A stretch of DNA of 64,000 bases from Leifsonia sp. AG29 (lineage in GTDB: Bacteria; Actinomycetota; Actinomycetes; Actinomycetales; Microbacteriaceae): positions 744,001-808,000 of the forward strand of contig NZ_VMSF01000001.1 in the NCBI RefSeq assembly GCF_009765225.1, written 5' to 3'. Positions 16,621 to 25,691 of this stretch are shown piece by piece; positions within the stretch are counted from its first letter, which is position 1, and each line of letters begins with the position of its first letter. The translations under genes were made by a program, and so were the position numbers. Below the pieces are notes generated by a model. The model ran no database searches. It saw only the letters and a program-made list of their open reading frames with translations, and was not told where the DNA came from.

Positions 16621-17979
16621 ATGACCGTCAGCCTGCTCCGCACGCCGGACACCTCCTCCCGTCAGCTGATGACCCGGCGCGGCTGGTGGCTAGTGGGGAT
16701 GAACGTCCTGCTGCCGGGGTCGGCCCAGCTCGTCGCGGGCGACCGCCGCCTCGGACGTGTCGGCGTGGTCTCGACGCTCGTCCTGTGGGTCGGGGCCCTG
16801 CTCGCGCTCCTCCTGTCGGCGATCTCCCCGCAGGTCGTCTACACGCTGTTCACGCAGGCGGGCAGTCTGACCGCGCTTCAGGTGCTGCTCATCCTCTACG
16901 CGATCCTGTGGGTGGTCCTGACGCTCGATACGCTCCGTCTCGTCCGGCTCATCCGGGCGAGGCCGAAAGCGCGCGCCTGGATAGCAGGCTCGGCGATCGT
17001 GATGCTGGTCGCGCTCACCGGCGCGGCGGGCTACGGTTCCGTCGTCGCGGGCTCGGCGCGGGGCGCGCTCGGGGACATCTTCGCGGCCGGGCCGTCCGTG
17101 CCTCCTGTGAACGGCCGCTACAACATCATGCTGCTCGGAGGGGACGCCGGTCCGGATCGGGAGGGTCTCCGCCCGGACAGCATGTCGATCGTCAGCGTCG
17201 ACGCGGCCACCGGGAAGGCCGTCACGATCGGTCTCCCGCGCGACCTGAACCAGGTCCCGTTCCCCGCCTCCTCGCCGATGCGCGCGGTCTACCCCGACGG
17301 GTACGGGTACCGCGACCGCTGCGACGTGGACGTGTGCCAGCTCAACTCGATCTACACCGAGGTCGAGCTCTACAAGCGCGACCTCTATCCGGACGCCCGC
17401 AAGAAGGGGAGCGAGCCGGGCATCGAGGCCATGCGCGACGCTCTGGAGGGCGCGACCGGGCTGACCATTCAGTACTACGTGCTGATCGACATGCAGGGAT
17501 TCTCGGACCTCATCGACGCCCTGGGCGGCGTGGACATCGCGGTCACCCAGCGCATCCCGATCGGCGGAGACGAGAACCTCAACGGGGTCGTCGAGTGGAT
17601 CCAGCCCGGCATGCACCACATGGACGGCTACCACGCTCAGTGGTACGCGCGCGCCCGCCACGGGTCGAGCGACTACGACCGGATGGCCCGTCAGCGGCAG
17701 CTCCAGGACGCGATCCTCAAACAGGTGAACCCGGTGAACATCGTGACCAAGTTCCAGGCGATCGCAGGCGCCGGCAAACAGGTCGTGAAGACCGACATCC
17801 CCCAGTCGATGCTCGGGTACTTCGTCGACCTGGGCCTCAAGACGCGGAGGCTCCCGGTCAGCCAGCTCGAGCTCGTCCCGCCCCTGGTTCCGAAGCCGTC
17901 CGACCCCGACTTCGCGGCCATCCGGAAGCTCGTGCGGCAAGCCGTCGCCCCGGCCGCTCACGCCTCGGCGGCCGGCTAG
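16621..17979 (+). CDS. LCP (LytR-CpsA-Psr) family cell-wall glycopolymer ligase
   Basis: A 452-residue membrane protein. Three membrane helices lie in residues 20-105 and a fourth at about 118-140. The extracellular LCP domain starts near residue 165: YNIMLLGGDAG, then LRPDSMSIVSVD, IGLPRDLNQVPF, DLIDALGGVDIAV and YARARHGSSDYDRMARQRQLQDAIL. The Arg and Asp residues in these blocks bind the pyrophosphate of a lipid-linked glycan. LCP enzymes transfer such glycans to peptidoglycan. This is a fitting job at the edge of a large polysaccharide locus, and is inferred from the family. Confidence 0.9.
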   Translation: MTVSLLRTPDTSSRQLMTRRGWWLVGMNVLLPGSAQLVAGDRRLGRVGVVSTLVLWVGALLALLLSAISPQVVYTLFTQAGSLTALQVLLILYAILWVVLTLDTLRLVRLIRARPKARAWIAGSAIVMLVALTGAAGYGSVVAGSARGALGDIFAAGPSVPPVNGRYNIMLLGGDAGPDREGLRPDSMSIVSVDAATGKAVTIGLPRDLNQVPFPASSPMRAVYPDGYGYRDRCDVDVCQLNSIYTEVELYKRDLYPDARKKGSEPGIEAMRDALEGATGLTIQYYVLIDMQGFSDLIDALGGVDIAVTQRIPIGGDENLNGVVEWIQPGMHHMDGYHAQWYARARHGSSDYDRMARQRQLQDAILKQVNPVNIVTKFQAIAGAGKQVVKTDIPQSMLGYFVDLGLKTRRLPVSQLELVPPLVPKPSDPDFAAIRKLVRQAVAPAAHASAAG

Positions 17980-18000
17980 CAGGAGGGCCGCCGCTCCCAG

Positions 18001-18020
18001 GTGACCCCTGAACGGGTCAC
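18001..18020. repeat. Perfect inverted repeat between LCP and acyltransferase genes
   Basis: GTGACCC and GGGTCAC flank the six bases CTGAAC. It lies 22 bases after the LCP stop and 39 before the acyltransferase start. It could be a short terminator stem or an operator site; nothing in the sequence decides between them. Confidence 0.5.
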
Positions 18021-18058
18021 AGGAACTGCCCAGGCCGCGCCGGTACCGTCGCCCGCCT

Positions 18059-19312
18059 ATGACGGGTACTGGTGGAAACGTGGCGGAGAAGACGGTGACG
18101 AGAACGGGACGGCTGACGGCGCTGGACGGCTTGCGAGGGCTGGCGGCGATCGTGGTCCTCTTCCACCACGCCATGTACACCAATCCCGACTTCCCGGGTG
18201 CACCCGGCGGCGGCCACGCGCCCATCGGCTCGCCGCTCTGGTGGATCAGCTACACGCCGCTCAAGCTCCTGACGGCCGGCGCAGAGTCGGTGGTGGTCTT
18301 CTTCGCGCTCTCCGGTCTCGTGGTCACGCTTCCGGTGGTCCGGCATCGCGGTTTCGACTGGGCGGCCTACTTCCCGCGCCGCGTCGTCCGGCTGATGGTG
18401 CCGGTCATGGCCGCGGCCGTCCTCGCCGCCGCCTGGGTCATGGCGATACCCCAGAAGACGACCCAGCCGGACGGCACCTGGCTCAGCAACTCCTCGACCC
18501 CGGGCTTCGACTGGACCTACCTCGTGAAGGCGATGGACCTCCTCGGCGGCGACGGCCAGATCGACAACCCGCTCTGGTCGCTGCGCTGGGAGCTCGTGTT
18601 CTCCCTCGCGCTGCCGGTGTTCGCGATCGCCGCGATCGCCGTGCGCAAGTGGTGGCTCGGGGGTCTCGCGGCCGCCTGCGCGCTGACCTGGCTGGGCGCG
18701 CGTGCCGGCTCGGGCGCTCTCGAGTATCTCCCGGCCTTCTTCGTCGGCGCCGTCATCGCCGTCCGGGTCGACGCGGTGCGCAACGTGGCCGATCGCATCA
18801 ACACCCACTGGTACCGCCACCCGGTGTGGGCGGGGCTGACGGTGGGGAGCGCGATGCTCCTCATCGCCCCCTGGCTGGTGGGCCCGGGCGTCGCCGAGAT
18901 GCCGGAGCTGGTCTCGGCCCTCAAGGGCCTGGTGCCGCTGGCCGCCGCCGGCCTGATCGTCGCCGCCCTCGGCTGGCGGCCGCTCCACCGCCTCTTCGAG
19001 TCGCGGCCGCTGCAGTTCTCGGGCCGCATCTCCTTCAGCCTCTACCTCGTGCACGTGCCGATCCTGATCTTCAGCACCTATCTGTTCGCCGGCCAGACCT
19101 GGTATGTCCCGCTGCTGTTCGGAACCCCTGTCGCCGTCCTCGTCGCCGTCGGCTTCACCTGGCTCGTCGAGCAGCGCAGCCATGGCTGGTCGAAGGCCGC
19201 GGGCGCGTGGGCGTCGCGCCGGTACGCCGCCTGGTTCGGTCGCGAGGACGACGAGGTCGCCGCCGGTTCCGAGCGGCAGGACGAGAAGGCGCTCGCCGCC
19301 TCCGCTCGCTGA
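18059..19312 (+). CDS. Acyltransferase family 3 (OafA-like) membrane protein
   Basis: A 417-residue membrane O-acyltransferase with about ten helices. RLTALDGLRGLAAIVVLFHHAMY is the family N-terminus with its conserved His, and VVVFFALSGLVVTLPVV and YFPRRVVRLMVPV carry the next conserved Arg-rich block. Such proteins add acetyl groups to surface sugars. No SGNH domain is attached. The C-terminal 60 residues are charged and cytoplasmic. It stands at the start of the polysaccharide locus and is convergent with the next glycosyltransferase. Confidence 0.87.
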   Translation: MTGTGGNVAEKTVTRTGRLTALDGLRGLAAIVVLFHHAMYTNPDFPGAPGGGHAPIGSPLWWISYTPLKLLTAGAESVVVFFALSGLVVTLPVVRHRGFDWAAYFPRRVVRLMVPVMAAAVLAAAWVMAIPQKTTQPDGTWLSNSSTPGFDWTYLVKAMDLLGGDGQIDNPLWSLRWELVFSLALPVFAIAAIAVRKWWLGGLAAACALTWLGARAGSGALEYLPAFFVGAVIAVRVDAVRNVADRINTHWYRHPVWAGLTVGSAMLLIAPWLVGPGVAEMPELVSALKGLVPLAAAGLIVAALGWRPLHRLFESRPLQFSGRISFSLYLVHVPILIFSTYLFAGQTWYVPLLFGTPVAVLVAVGFTWLVEQRSHGWSKAAGAWASRRYAAWFGREDDEVAAGSERQDEKALAASAR

Positions 19313-19321
19313 GCGCCCGGC

Positions 19322-20464
19322 TCAGAGGTCGGCGTGGAGCTGCCAGACGCGCTCCGCGGAGTCCCTCCAGCTGAAGGCGCGGGCACGATCCGACGCCAGG
19401 ACGCCCAGGCGGGATCGAAGGTCGGCATCGGCGAGGACCCGGGCGATCGCGGCCGCCAGGCGCTCGCTGTAGCCGTCCTCGTCGTCCGGGCCGGCGGGGC
19501 GCTCGACAACGAGGCTCGCCCCGGCCGCCACCTCGACCAGCGCGGGGTCGTCGGAGTGGATCACCGGGAGCCCGAACTTGAACGCCTCCACGATCGGCAG
19601 GCCGAAGCCTTCGGCCACGCTCGGGTACACGAACAGGGAGGCGCGGTCCAGCACGACGGCCAGGTCGGGGTCGTCGAGCCGGCCGAGCGCCCGGACGCGG
19701 TCCTCGGGCAGCCCCGCCGCCGCTGACACGCCCGTCGCGGTCGCGTCGCCGTACTGGTCGGGGCCCGCGATGAGGAGCGGGATCTCCTCCGCCTCCGGAC
19801 GGGCGACGGCCCGGATGAGGGCCGCGATGCCCTTGCGCGGCTCGATCGTCCCGATCGTGAGCGCGTACCGCTCGGGGAGGCCGAGGCGCTCGGCGCGCTC
19901 GTCGGCGTCGGCCGGGAGGCGGAGCGTGGTCGCCGGGGCGCCACCGATGACGCGGATCCGGTCGCCCAGCTCCAGGCGCTCCGCGAGACGGTCGGCGACG
20001 GCGTGCGTGGGGACGACGATGGCATCGGCGTGCTTGCGGGCGCGCTTCGCCATGCGCTTCGTCCACAGTGCGGTGGCGGCGCCGAGCGACTCGGGATGCG
20101 TCCAGGCGAGAGTGTCGTGGATCGTTACGGCGACCTGGTCCGCGGTCTCCGGACCGCGGCGGCGCAGGGGCGCGAGGAGTGTCGGGGAGTGCAGCATCCC
20201 TCCCGAGCCGAGGGGGAGCCCGGACTGCCAGGCGACGGCGAGTTCGCGCGTAGCGAGCGGGAGGCGGGTCACCTCGGCCACCCCGGGCAGCAGCGCCCGG
20301 ATCTCGGCGAGCTGCTCGTCAGGGACGTTCGACACGATCGCCTCGACGTCGCAGCCGGCGGGGGCCGTGGCGATCAGCTGACGGGTCAGCTCCTCGGTGT
20401 AGCGCCGGGCGCCCCCGGGGGCGTCATCGGTCAGCTCGTCGACCACCACTCGGAGAGTTGTCAT
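19322..20464 (-). CDS. Family 4 glycosyltransferase (GT-B)
   Basis: A 380-residue retaining GT-B enzyme. The N-terminal domain begins LRVVVDELTDDAPGGARRYTEEL. The C-terminal nucleotide-sugar domain has LTIGTIEPRKGI and YPSVAEGFGLPIVEAFKFG, where E-F-G-x5-E is the usual donor-binding motif, and ends with a short helix. It resembles mannosyl- and rhamnosyltransferases of polysaccharide clusters, but donor and acceptor are unknown. It lies 97 bases downstream of the family 2 enzyme on the same strand. Confidence 0.87.
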   Translation of the reverse strand: MTTLRVVVDELTDDAPGGARRYTEELTRQLIATAPAGCDVEAIVSNVPDEQLAEIRALLPGVAEVTRLPLATRELAVAWQSGLPLGSGGMLHSPTLLAPLRRRGPETADQVAVTIHDTLAWTHPESLGAATALWTKRMAKRARKHADAIVVPTHAVADRLAERLELGDRIRVIGGAPATTLRLPADADERAERLGLPERYALTIGTIEPRKGIAALIRAVARPEAEEIPLLIAGPDQYGDATATGVSAAAGLPEDRVRALGRLDDPDLAVVLDRASLFVYPSVAEGFGLPIVEAFKFGLPVIHSDDPALVEVAAGASLVVERPAGPDDEDGYSERLAAAIARVLADADLRSRLGVLASDRARAFSWRDSAERVWQLHADL

Positions 20465-20561
20465 CGTCCGTCGGAACTCCTGTCACCACCTCGGGCCGGC
20501 AGCCGCCGCCCGGCCTCCGACGATACCAGGGGCGCCTTCGCGTGGGCCGGGCGCCCCCGCC

Positions 20562-21458
20562 TCACGCGATGAGCCTCGCCAGCGAGGCAGGCATGAGCCC
20601 GCGACGACGGACGAGTCCGTGCCAGAGGCCGACGAGGGAGGCGGCGGCGTGCTTGGCCCGCTCCGGACCGGCGGTCACCGTGACCGCGATGAGGAGCGCC
20701 TCCCGCCGGAGCAGCCGGGCCGTCCAGCGCGGGTGCCGCCGTGCGCTGCGGAACGCGAGGTCGATGCTGTTCCGCGCCACGTAGTAGTGCCGGAAGGGGC
20801 GGTGGTAACGGTAGAGCACGGGCCGGCCACCGCGGCGGAGGGCGATGCCGAACGGCCGGAAGGGGACCATGTCGCCGAGCTCGTGCCCGAGGTCGGTGCC
20901 GTCGGCCACGGCGATCGCGTAGCCCTTGTCGCGCACGCGGAGGCAGTACTCGGTGTCGACGCCGTCGATCACCAGGCGCTCGTCCATCAGGCCGCACCGG
21001 CGGAGCACCTCCGCGCTGAGGAGGGTGCCGGACTGGATCGCCTCCCCGGTGACGCGGACTCCCTGGCGCGTCGACGTGGCGACCTCCCGGCCCCCGTTCA
21101 CGGTGTCGGCCACCACCAGTCCGACGCGGAGCGACGGCGGCGCGGTCTCGAACCGCTCCACGAGCCGGGCGACGTAGCCCTCGGGGAGGGAGCTGTCCTG
21201 GTCGAGCGTGAGAACGTGCTCGGCGCCGCGCTCGAGCGCGCGGCGGATCCCGCGGTTGAGGGCGTGCGCGATGCCGCGGTTCGGTTCTCCCGCCAGCACC
21301 TCGAGGGCGGGGGAGGGGGGAAGCGCCGGGCCCTCGCCCGCCGGGCTTCCGTCGTCGACGACGATGACCGAGTCGACCTGACGCGCCACGCCCGCCACCC
21401 GCTCGGCGAACCCGGCGCCGGGACGGTAGGCCGGGATGACGGCGATGACCTGGGTCAC
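20562..21458 (-). CDS. Family 2 glycosyltransferase, rhamnosyltransferase-like
   Basis: A 298-residue GT-A enzyme. It starts TQVIAVIPAYRPGAGFAERV, has VIVVDDGSPAG for the nucleotide, HVLTLDQDSSLP as the metal-binding DxD-like motif and INGV-like GVDTEYCLRVRDKGYAIA near the catalytic base. The pattern with LDQDS and a conserved HELG segment is usual in putative dTDP-rhamnosyltransferases. Translation starts at GTG 21458. It is divergent from a small coiled-coil gene. Confidence 0.87.
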   Translation of the reverse strand: MTQVIAVIPAYRPGAGFAERVAGVARQVDSVIVVDDGSPAGEGPALPPSPALEVLAGEPNRGIAHALNRGIRRALERGAEHVLTLDQDSSLPEGYVARLVERFETAPPSLRVGLVVADTVNGGREVATSTRQGVRVTGEAIQSGTLLSAEVLRRCGLMDERLVIDGVDTEYCLRVRDKGYAIAVADGTDLGHELGDMVPFRPFGIALRRGGRPVLYRYHRPFRHYYVARNSIDLAFRSARRHPRWTARLLRREALLIAVTVTAGPERAKHAAASLVGLWHGLVRRRGLMPASLARLIA

Positions 21459-21505
21459 GGAGGGTGCGGGCCTTTCGCGGTCGGACGCGGGCGGGATGCG
21501 TAAGC

Positions 21506-21512
21506 TAGTCTA
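21506..21512. promoter_or_regulatory. Overlapping divergent -10-like elements
   Basis: The seven bases TAGTCTA read TAGTCT on the plus strand and TAGACT on the minus strand. They lie four bases before GTG 21515 and about 50 bases before GTG 21458, so one site may serve both divergent transcripts. No -35 boxes are clear. Confidence 0.3.
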
Positions 21513-21514
21513 CG

Positions 21515-21784
21515 GTGACGGAACGAGGGGCCGGTGAGATCGTGGCGGACGACGAGCGCCTTCGGGAGCAGGAGCGCCAGCTCGCCCTGGTCGACCGGGT
21601 CCTCGGCCTCGAGGCCGAGCTCGCGGAGCTGAGCCTGCAGAGCACGCTGTCGCCGAGCGCACAGCTCGCTGCCGAGCAGGAGCTGGCCCGCCTCCGCCGC
21701 AGCGCGGAGCTCCGCATCGGCCACGCGCTGACCGCTCCGGCGCGGGTCGCGCGCCGCACGATCGAGCGCCGCTCCCAGCGATGA
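21515..21784 (+). CDS. Small coiled-coil protein of unknown function
   Basis: An 89-residue protein with a GTG start. Residues 10-65 are rich in Leu, Glu and Arg with a heptad-like spacing (EREQ-LAL-VDRVLGLEAELAEL), suggesting a coiled coil; the C-terminus is basic. I do not recognise a family. Its stop overlaps the start of the next glycosyltransferase (ATGA), which argues that it is expressed and coupled to that enzyme. It could be an accessory or membrane-proximal anchor for the enzyme, which is inference only. A longer shared reading frame is not present. Confidence 0.55.
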   Translation: MTERGAGEIVADDERLREQERQLALVDRVLGLEAELAELSLQSTLSPSAQLAAEQELARLRRSAELRIGHALTAPARVARRTIERRSQR

Positions 21785-23127
21785 GCGACGGCCGCGTGGC
21801 CGCCGGCGCCCTCCGCGTCTTCGAGACGCGCTTCGACGCCCGCCTCCTGGAGGAGACGAGGGAGCCCTATGCGGTGGTCCTGCGCGCGGGCGCCCGTCTG
21901 ACCCCCGACGCCCTCGAGATCATCGAAGGCACGCTGCTGCGCTTCCCGGAGACGACCTTGCTCTACGGCGACGACACCGGGACGGCGCGGCCGGCGTTCT
22001 CGCCCGTGCGTCTCCGGTCGCAGGACTACCTCGGTGGAGTGGTGGTGCTGGCCGCGGATGCCGCGCGGGAGGCGCTCTCACGTCTCTCGGGTGCGCTGGC
22101 GGCCGGCTTGCCCACCGGCGACGCCCTCGTGTGGCTGATCGCGCTCCAGCTCGCCGAACAGGGCGCCCCCGGGGTCGCCGTACCGCAGCCGCTCACGGTC
22201 CCGGCGGACGACGCGGCCGGCGTTCCGGCGAGCGCCGACGACGCGCGGCGTGTCCAGGAGTTGCTCGGAGCGAACGGCGTCGAGTCTTCGGTCTCGGTCG
22301 CCGCCGGTGGCGTCCTCGACATCCGCTATCCGGTCGGGGAGGCGCCGCTCGTCTCGATCGTGATGCCCACCCGAGGCGGCTCCGGGAGCGTCCACGGCCG
22401 GGAGCGCTGCTTCGTCGTGGAGGCGGTCCGCAGCATCCTCGAGAAGAGCACGTATCCCCGCCTCGAGATCGTGGTGGTCGCCGACGCCGACACACCGCCG
22501 GAGGTGGAGGCCGAGCTCGCGCTGATCGCCGGCGACCGGCTGCGCCTGATCCGGTGGTCGGCGCCCTTCAACTTCGCCGCGAAGATGAACCGCGGCGCTC
22601 TCGAGGCCTCCGGCGAGTACCTCCTGCTGCTGAACGACGACGTCGAGGTGCTCAGCGCCGACTGGATCGAGCGGATGCTCGGCCTCGCCCTCCAGAAACG
22701 CGTGGGCCTCGTCGGGGCGCTGCTCCTCTTCGAGGACGGCACCGTCCAGCACGGCGGCCACCTCTACCGTCGCGGCGAGCCCACCCACGCCGCCATCGGC
22801 GTGCCGCGCGACGATCCGGGCCCGGGCGGGAGCCTCCTCGTCGATCGCGAGGTGTCGGGCGTGACGGCGGCGTGCGCCCTGCTGAGCGCCGAGCGGTTCC
22901 GGGAGGTCGGCGGATTCTCCGCGCTCCTGCCGAGCAACTACAACGACGTCGACCTGTGCCTCAAGCTCGGGAGCCGTGGGCTCTCGGTGCTGTGGACCCC
23001 GCACGCGGTGCTGCACCACTACGAGTCGCGCTCGCGCGTCGCCCGGATCGTCCCGTACGAGCGGCAGCTGCTGCTGCGGCGCTGGGCCAGCCGGATCCAG
23101 GTCGACCCGTTCTGGCCCGAGCGCTGA
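21781..23127 (+). CDS. Family 2 glycosyltransferase with N-terminal extension
   Basis: A 448-residue enzyme. About 185 residues at the N-terminus are of no clear family and include EPYAVVLRAGARLTPDAL, like a second degenerate GT-A fold. The GT2 domain starts at APLVSIVMPTRGG, with EIVVVADADTPPE for the donor, AKMNRGALEASGEYLLLLNDDVEV carrying the DDV metal motif and NYNDVDLCLKLGSRGL for the catalytic region. Similar long proteins in polysaccharide loci add one or more sugars to a growing chain. It is coupled to the small gene upstream and convergent with rmlB. Confidence 0.85.
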   Translation: MSDGRVAAGALRVFETRFDARLLEETREPYAVVLRAGARLTPDALEIIEGTLLRFPETTLLYGDDTGTARPAFSPVRLRSQDYLGGVVVLAADAAREALSRLSGALAAGLPTGDALVWLIALQLAEQGAPGVAVPQPLTVPADDAAGVPASADDARRVQELLGANGVESSVSVAAGGVLDIRYPVGEAPLVSIVMPTRGGSGSVHGRERCFVVEAVRSILEKSTYPRLEIVVVADADTPPEVEAELALIAGDRLRLIRWSAPFNFAAKMNRGALEASGEYLLLLNDDVEVLSADWIERMLGLALQKRVGLVGALLLFEDGTVQHGGHLYRRGEPTHAAIGVPRDDPGPGGSLLVDREVSGVTAACALLSAERFREVGGFSALLPSNYNDVDLCLKLGSRGLSVLWTPHAVLHHYESRSRVARIVPYERQLLLRRWASRIQVDPFWPER

Positions 23128-23130
23128 GCG

Positions 23131-24120
23131 TCAGTTGTCGAGCGCGGCGCGGGCCTTGAGGGGCTCCCACCAGTCGCGGTTGTCGCGGTACCACTGCACG
23201 ACGTCGGCGAGGCCCTGCTCGAACGGCACCTGCGGCTCGTAGCCGAGCTCCTTCTGGATCTTCGAGATGTCGACCGAGTATCGCAGGTCGTGGCCGAGGC
23301 GGTCGGCGACGCGGTCGACGTAGGACCAGTCCTTGCCGGTCGCGTCGAGGAGCAGCTGGGTGAGCTCCTTGTTCGTGAGCTCGGTGCCTCCGCCGATGTT
23401 GTAGATCTCGCCCGCACGGCCGTTCACGAGGACCATCGCGATGCCGCGGGTGTGGTCGTCGACGTGCAGCCAGTCGCGGATGTTGTTGCCCTCGCCGTAG
23501 AGCGGGACGTGCTTGTCGTCGATGAGGTTGGTCACGAACAGCGGGATGACCTTCTCGGGGAAGTGGTACGGCCCGTAGTTGTTCGAGCAGCGCGTGATCG
23601 AGAGGTTGAGCCCGTGCGTGCGGAAGTAGCTGCGGGCGAGGAGGTCGCTGCCGGCCTTGGAGGCGGAGTACGGCGAGTTCGGCTCGAGGGGCCGCTCCTC
23701 GGTCCAGGAGCCCTCGGCGATCGAGCCGTAGACCTCGTCGGTGGAGACGTGCACGAATCGCTCGACCTTGTTGCGCAGCGCGGCGTCGAGGAGCTGCTGA
23801 GTGCCGAGCACGTTGGTCTCGACGAAGATGGAGGCGTCGCGCACCGAGCGGTCGACGTGCGACTCGGCGGCGAAGTGCACGACCGCGTCGACGGTCGGGA
23901 AGAGCTCGTCGAGCAGTCCGCCGTCGCGGATGTCGCCCTTGATGAAGGTGTAGCGGGGGGAGTCCGCGACCGGTGCCAGGTTGGCCAGGTTGCCCGAGTA
24001 GGTCAGGGCGTCCAGCACGACGACGTCGGCGCCTTCGAGGCCCGGGTACGCGTCCTGCAGGGTGCGGCGGACGAAATTGGAGCCGATGAACCCGGCGCCT
24101 CCGGTGACGAGGATCTTCAT
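23131..24120 (-). CDS. rmlB: dTDP-glucose 4,6-dehydratase
   Basis: A 329-residue extended short-chain dehydrogenase. It turns dTDP-glucose, made by RmlA, into dTDP-4-keto-6-deoxyglucose. It starts MKILVTGGAGFIGSNFVRR with the NAD-binding loop, has VHFAAESHVDRS, HVSTDEVYGS and the catalytic PYSASKAGSD, with NNYGPYHFPEKVIPLF completing the RmlB signature. ATG 24120 is chosen because the nucleotide-binding fold begins there. It is divergent from rmlC and rmlA, with 73 bases between the starts. Confidence 0.95.
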   Translation of the reverse strand: MKILVTGGAGFIGSNFVRRTLQDAYPGLEGADVVVLDALTYSGNLANLAPVADSPRYTFIKGDIRDGGLLDELFPTVDAVVHFAAESHVDRSVRDASIFVETNVLGTQQLLDAALRNKVERFVHVSTDEVYGSIAEGSWTEERPLEPNSPYSASKAGSDLLARSYFRTHGLNLSITRCSNNYGPYHFPEKVIPLFVTNLIDDKHVPLYGEGNNIRDWLHVDDHTRGIAMVLVNGRAGEIYNIGGGTELTNKELTQLLLDATGKDWSYVDRVADRLGHDLRYSVDISKIQKELGYEPQVPFEQGLADVVQWYRDNRDWWEPLKARAALDN

Positions 24121-24155
24121 ACGGATGGGCTGCTTTCTGTCGGTGAACCGCACGA

Positions 24156-24188
24156 GAGTCTATCGTGACGACCGTGATTGGTAGACTC
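24156..24188. promoter_or_regulatory. Inverted pair of TAGACT elements between rmlB and rmlC
   Basis: GAGTCTA (24156-24162) and TAGACTC (24182-24188) are exact inverted copies 19 bases apart. Each contains TAGACT reading toward its own gene: plus strand 24182-24187 stands six bases before the rmlC GTG, and minus strand 24162-24157 stands 37 bases before the rmlB ATG. They look like back-to-back -10 boxes, or the two half-sites of an operator. Confidence 0.5.
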
Positions 24189-24193
24189 CCGGG

Positions 24194-24799
24194 GTGCAGA
24201 TCCGTGAGCTCTCGATCCCTGACGCATACGAAGTGACCCCTCAGCAGCACGCGGACGACCGCGGGCTGTTCACCGAGTGGTACCGCTTCGACCGGCTCGA
24301 GGAGGCGGTCGGCCACCGGCTGGATCTCCGGCAGGGCAACCTGTCCGTCTCCCGGAAGGGCTCGGTGCGCGGCATCCACTTCGCCGACATCCCGCCGAGC
24401 CAGGCCAAGTACGTGATGGCCCCGCACGGTGCGGTCCTCGACTTCGTCATCGACATCCGGGTGGGGTCGCCGACGTTCGGCCAGTGGGACTCGGTCCTGC
24501 TCGACGACAAGGACCGGAGGGCCATCTATGTCGCCGAGGGTCTCGGCCACTGCTTCGTGGCGCTCACGGACGACGCGACCGTGAGCTACCTCGTCACCGA
24601 CGTCTACAACCCGGGTCGCGAGCACGGGATCAACCCTCTCGACCCGCGGATCGCGCTGGAGTTCCCCCTTCCCGCGGAGGAGCTCCTCCTCTCGCCGAAG
24701 GACACCGGCGCCCCGGACCTCGATGCGGCGCTCGAGCAGGGCCTCCTGCCGACCTGGGAGGCGGCACGCGCCTTCTACGCCTCCCTCGACGAGAAGTAA
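24194..24799 (+). CDS. rmlC: dTDP-4-dehydrorhamnose 3,5-epimerase
   Basis: A 201-residue cupin-fold enzyme that epimerises C3 and C5 of the RmlB product to give dTDP-4-keto-L-rhamnose. DDRGLFTEWYR, SVRGIHFADIPPSQAKYV with the catalytic His, VLDFVIDIRVGSPTFG and VAEGLGHCFVAL are the RmlC hallmarks. Translation starts at GTG, with a TAGACT hexamer six bases before and no ribosome binding site, so the message is probably leaderless. rmlA follows 12 bases later. Confidence 0.94.
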   Translation: MQIRELSIPDAYEVTPQQHADDRGLFTEWYRFDRLEEAVGHRLDLRQGNLSVSRKGSVRGIHFADIPPSQAKYVMAPHGAVLDFVIDIRVGSPTFGQWDSVLLDDKDRRAIYVAEGLGHCFVALTDDATVSYLVTDVYNPGREHGINPLDPRIALEFPLPAEELLLSPKDTGAPDLDAALEQGLLPTWEAARAFYASLDEK

Positions 24800-24811
24800 G
24801 GACAGCGACCC

Positions 24812-25684
24812 ATGCGCGGAATCATCCTGGCCGGCGGCTCGGGTACGCGGCTCTGGCCGATCACCAAGGGCATCTCCAAGCAGCTGATGCCGATCTACGA
24901 CAAGCCGATGATCTACTATCCGCTCTCGACGCTGATGATGGCGGGCATCAACGAGATCCTCATCATCACCACGCCCGAGTACAACGAGCAGTTCCAGGCC
25001 CTCCTCGGCGACGGGTCCCAGCTCGGGATCCGCCTCGAGTACGCGGTGCAGCCCTCGCCGGACGGGCTCGCGCAGGCGTTCATCATCGGCGAGGAGTTCA
25101 TCGGCGACGAGTCGGTGGCGCTGGTCCTCGGCGACAACATCTTCCACGGGGCCGGGCTCGGCTCGTCGCTGCGCAACCACAACGACCTCTCCGGCGCGCT
25201 GATCTTCGCTTACCACGTGAGCAACCCGCGGTCCTACGGCGTGGTCGAGTTCGACGACGAGTTCCGTGCCCTGTCGATCGAGGAGAAGCCGACCGCACCG
25301 AAGAGCAACTATGCGGTGCCGGGCCTCTACTTCTACGACAACGATGTCGTCGGCATCGCCAAGACCATCACGCCGAGCGCCCGGGGTGAGCTCGAGATAT
25401 CGACCGTCAACGAGCGCTACCTCCAGGCCGGCAAGCTGCAGGTCCAGGTGCTCGACCGGGGCACGGCGTGGCTCGACACCGGCACGTTCGAGTCGATGAT
25501 GCTCGCGAGCGAGTACGTCCGCGTCATCGAGGAGCGCCAGGGATTCAAGATCGGCTGCATCGAGGAGATCGCGTGGCGCGCGGGCTGGATCGATGAGGCG
25601 CAGCTGCGAGAGCTCGCGGAGCCGCTCGTGAAGAGCGGATACGGTCGCTACCTGATCGACCTCGTCGACGTCGCGGCAGGCTGA
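24812..25684 (+). CDS. rmlA: Glucose-1-phosphate thymidylyltransferase
   Basis: A 290-residue nucleotidyltransferase that joins dTTP and glucose-1-phosphate to give dTDP-glucose, the first step of the rhamnose pathway. [20 protein letters not shown] is the nucleotide-binding signature, [15 protein letters not shown] follows, and [21 protein letters not shown] and [10 protein letters not shown] carry the sugar-phosphate residues. It is in one unit with rmlC and convergent with a glycosyltransferase seven bases away. Confidence 0.95.
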   Translation: MRGIILAGGSGTRLWPITKGISKQLMPIYDKPMIYYPLSTLMMAGINEILIITTPEYNEQFQALLGDGSQLGIRLEYAVQPSPDGLAQAFIIGEEFIGDESVALVLGDNIFHGAGLGSSLRNHNDLSGALIFAYHVSNPRSYGVVEFDDEFRALSIEEKPTAPKSNYAVPGLYFYDNDVVGIAKTITPSARGELEISTVNERYLQAGKLQVQVLDRGTAWLDTGTFESMMLASEYVRVIEERQGFKIGCIEEIAWRAGWIDEAQLRELAEPLVKSGYGRYLIDLVDVAAG

Positions 25685-25691
25685 GGCCCGC

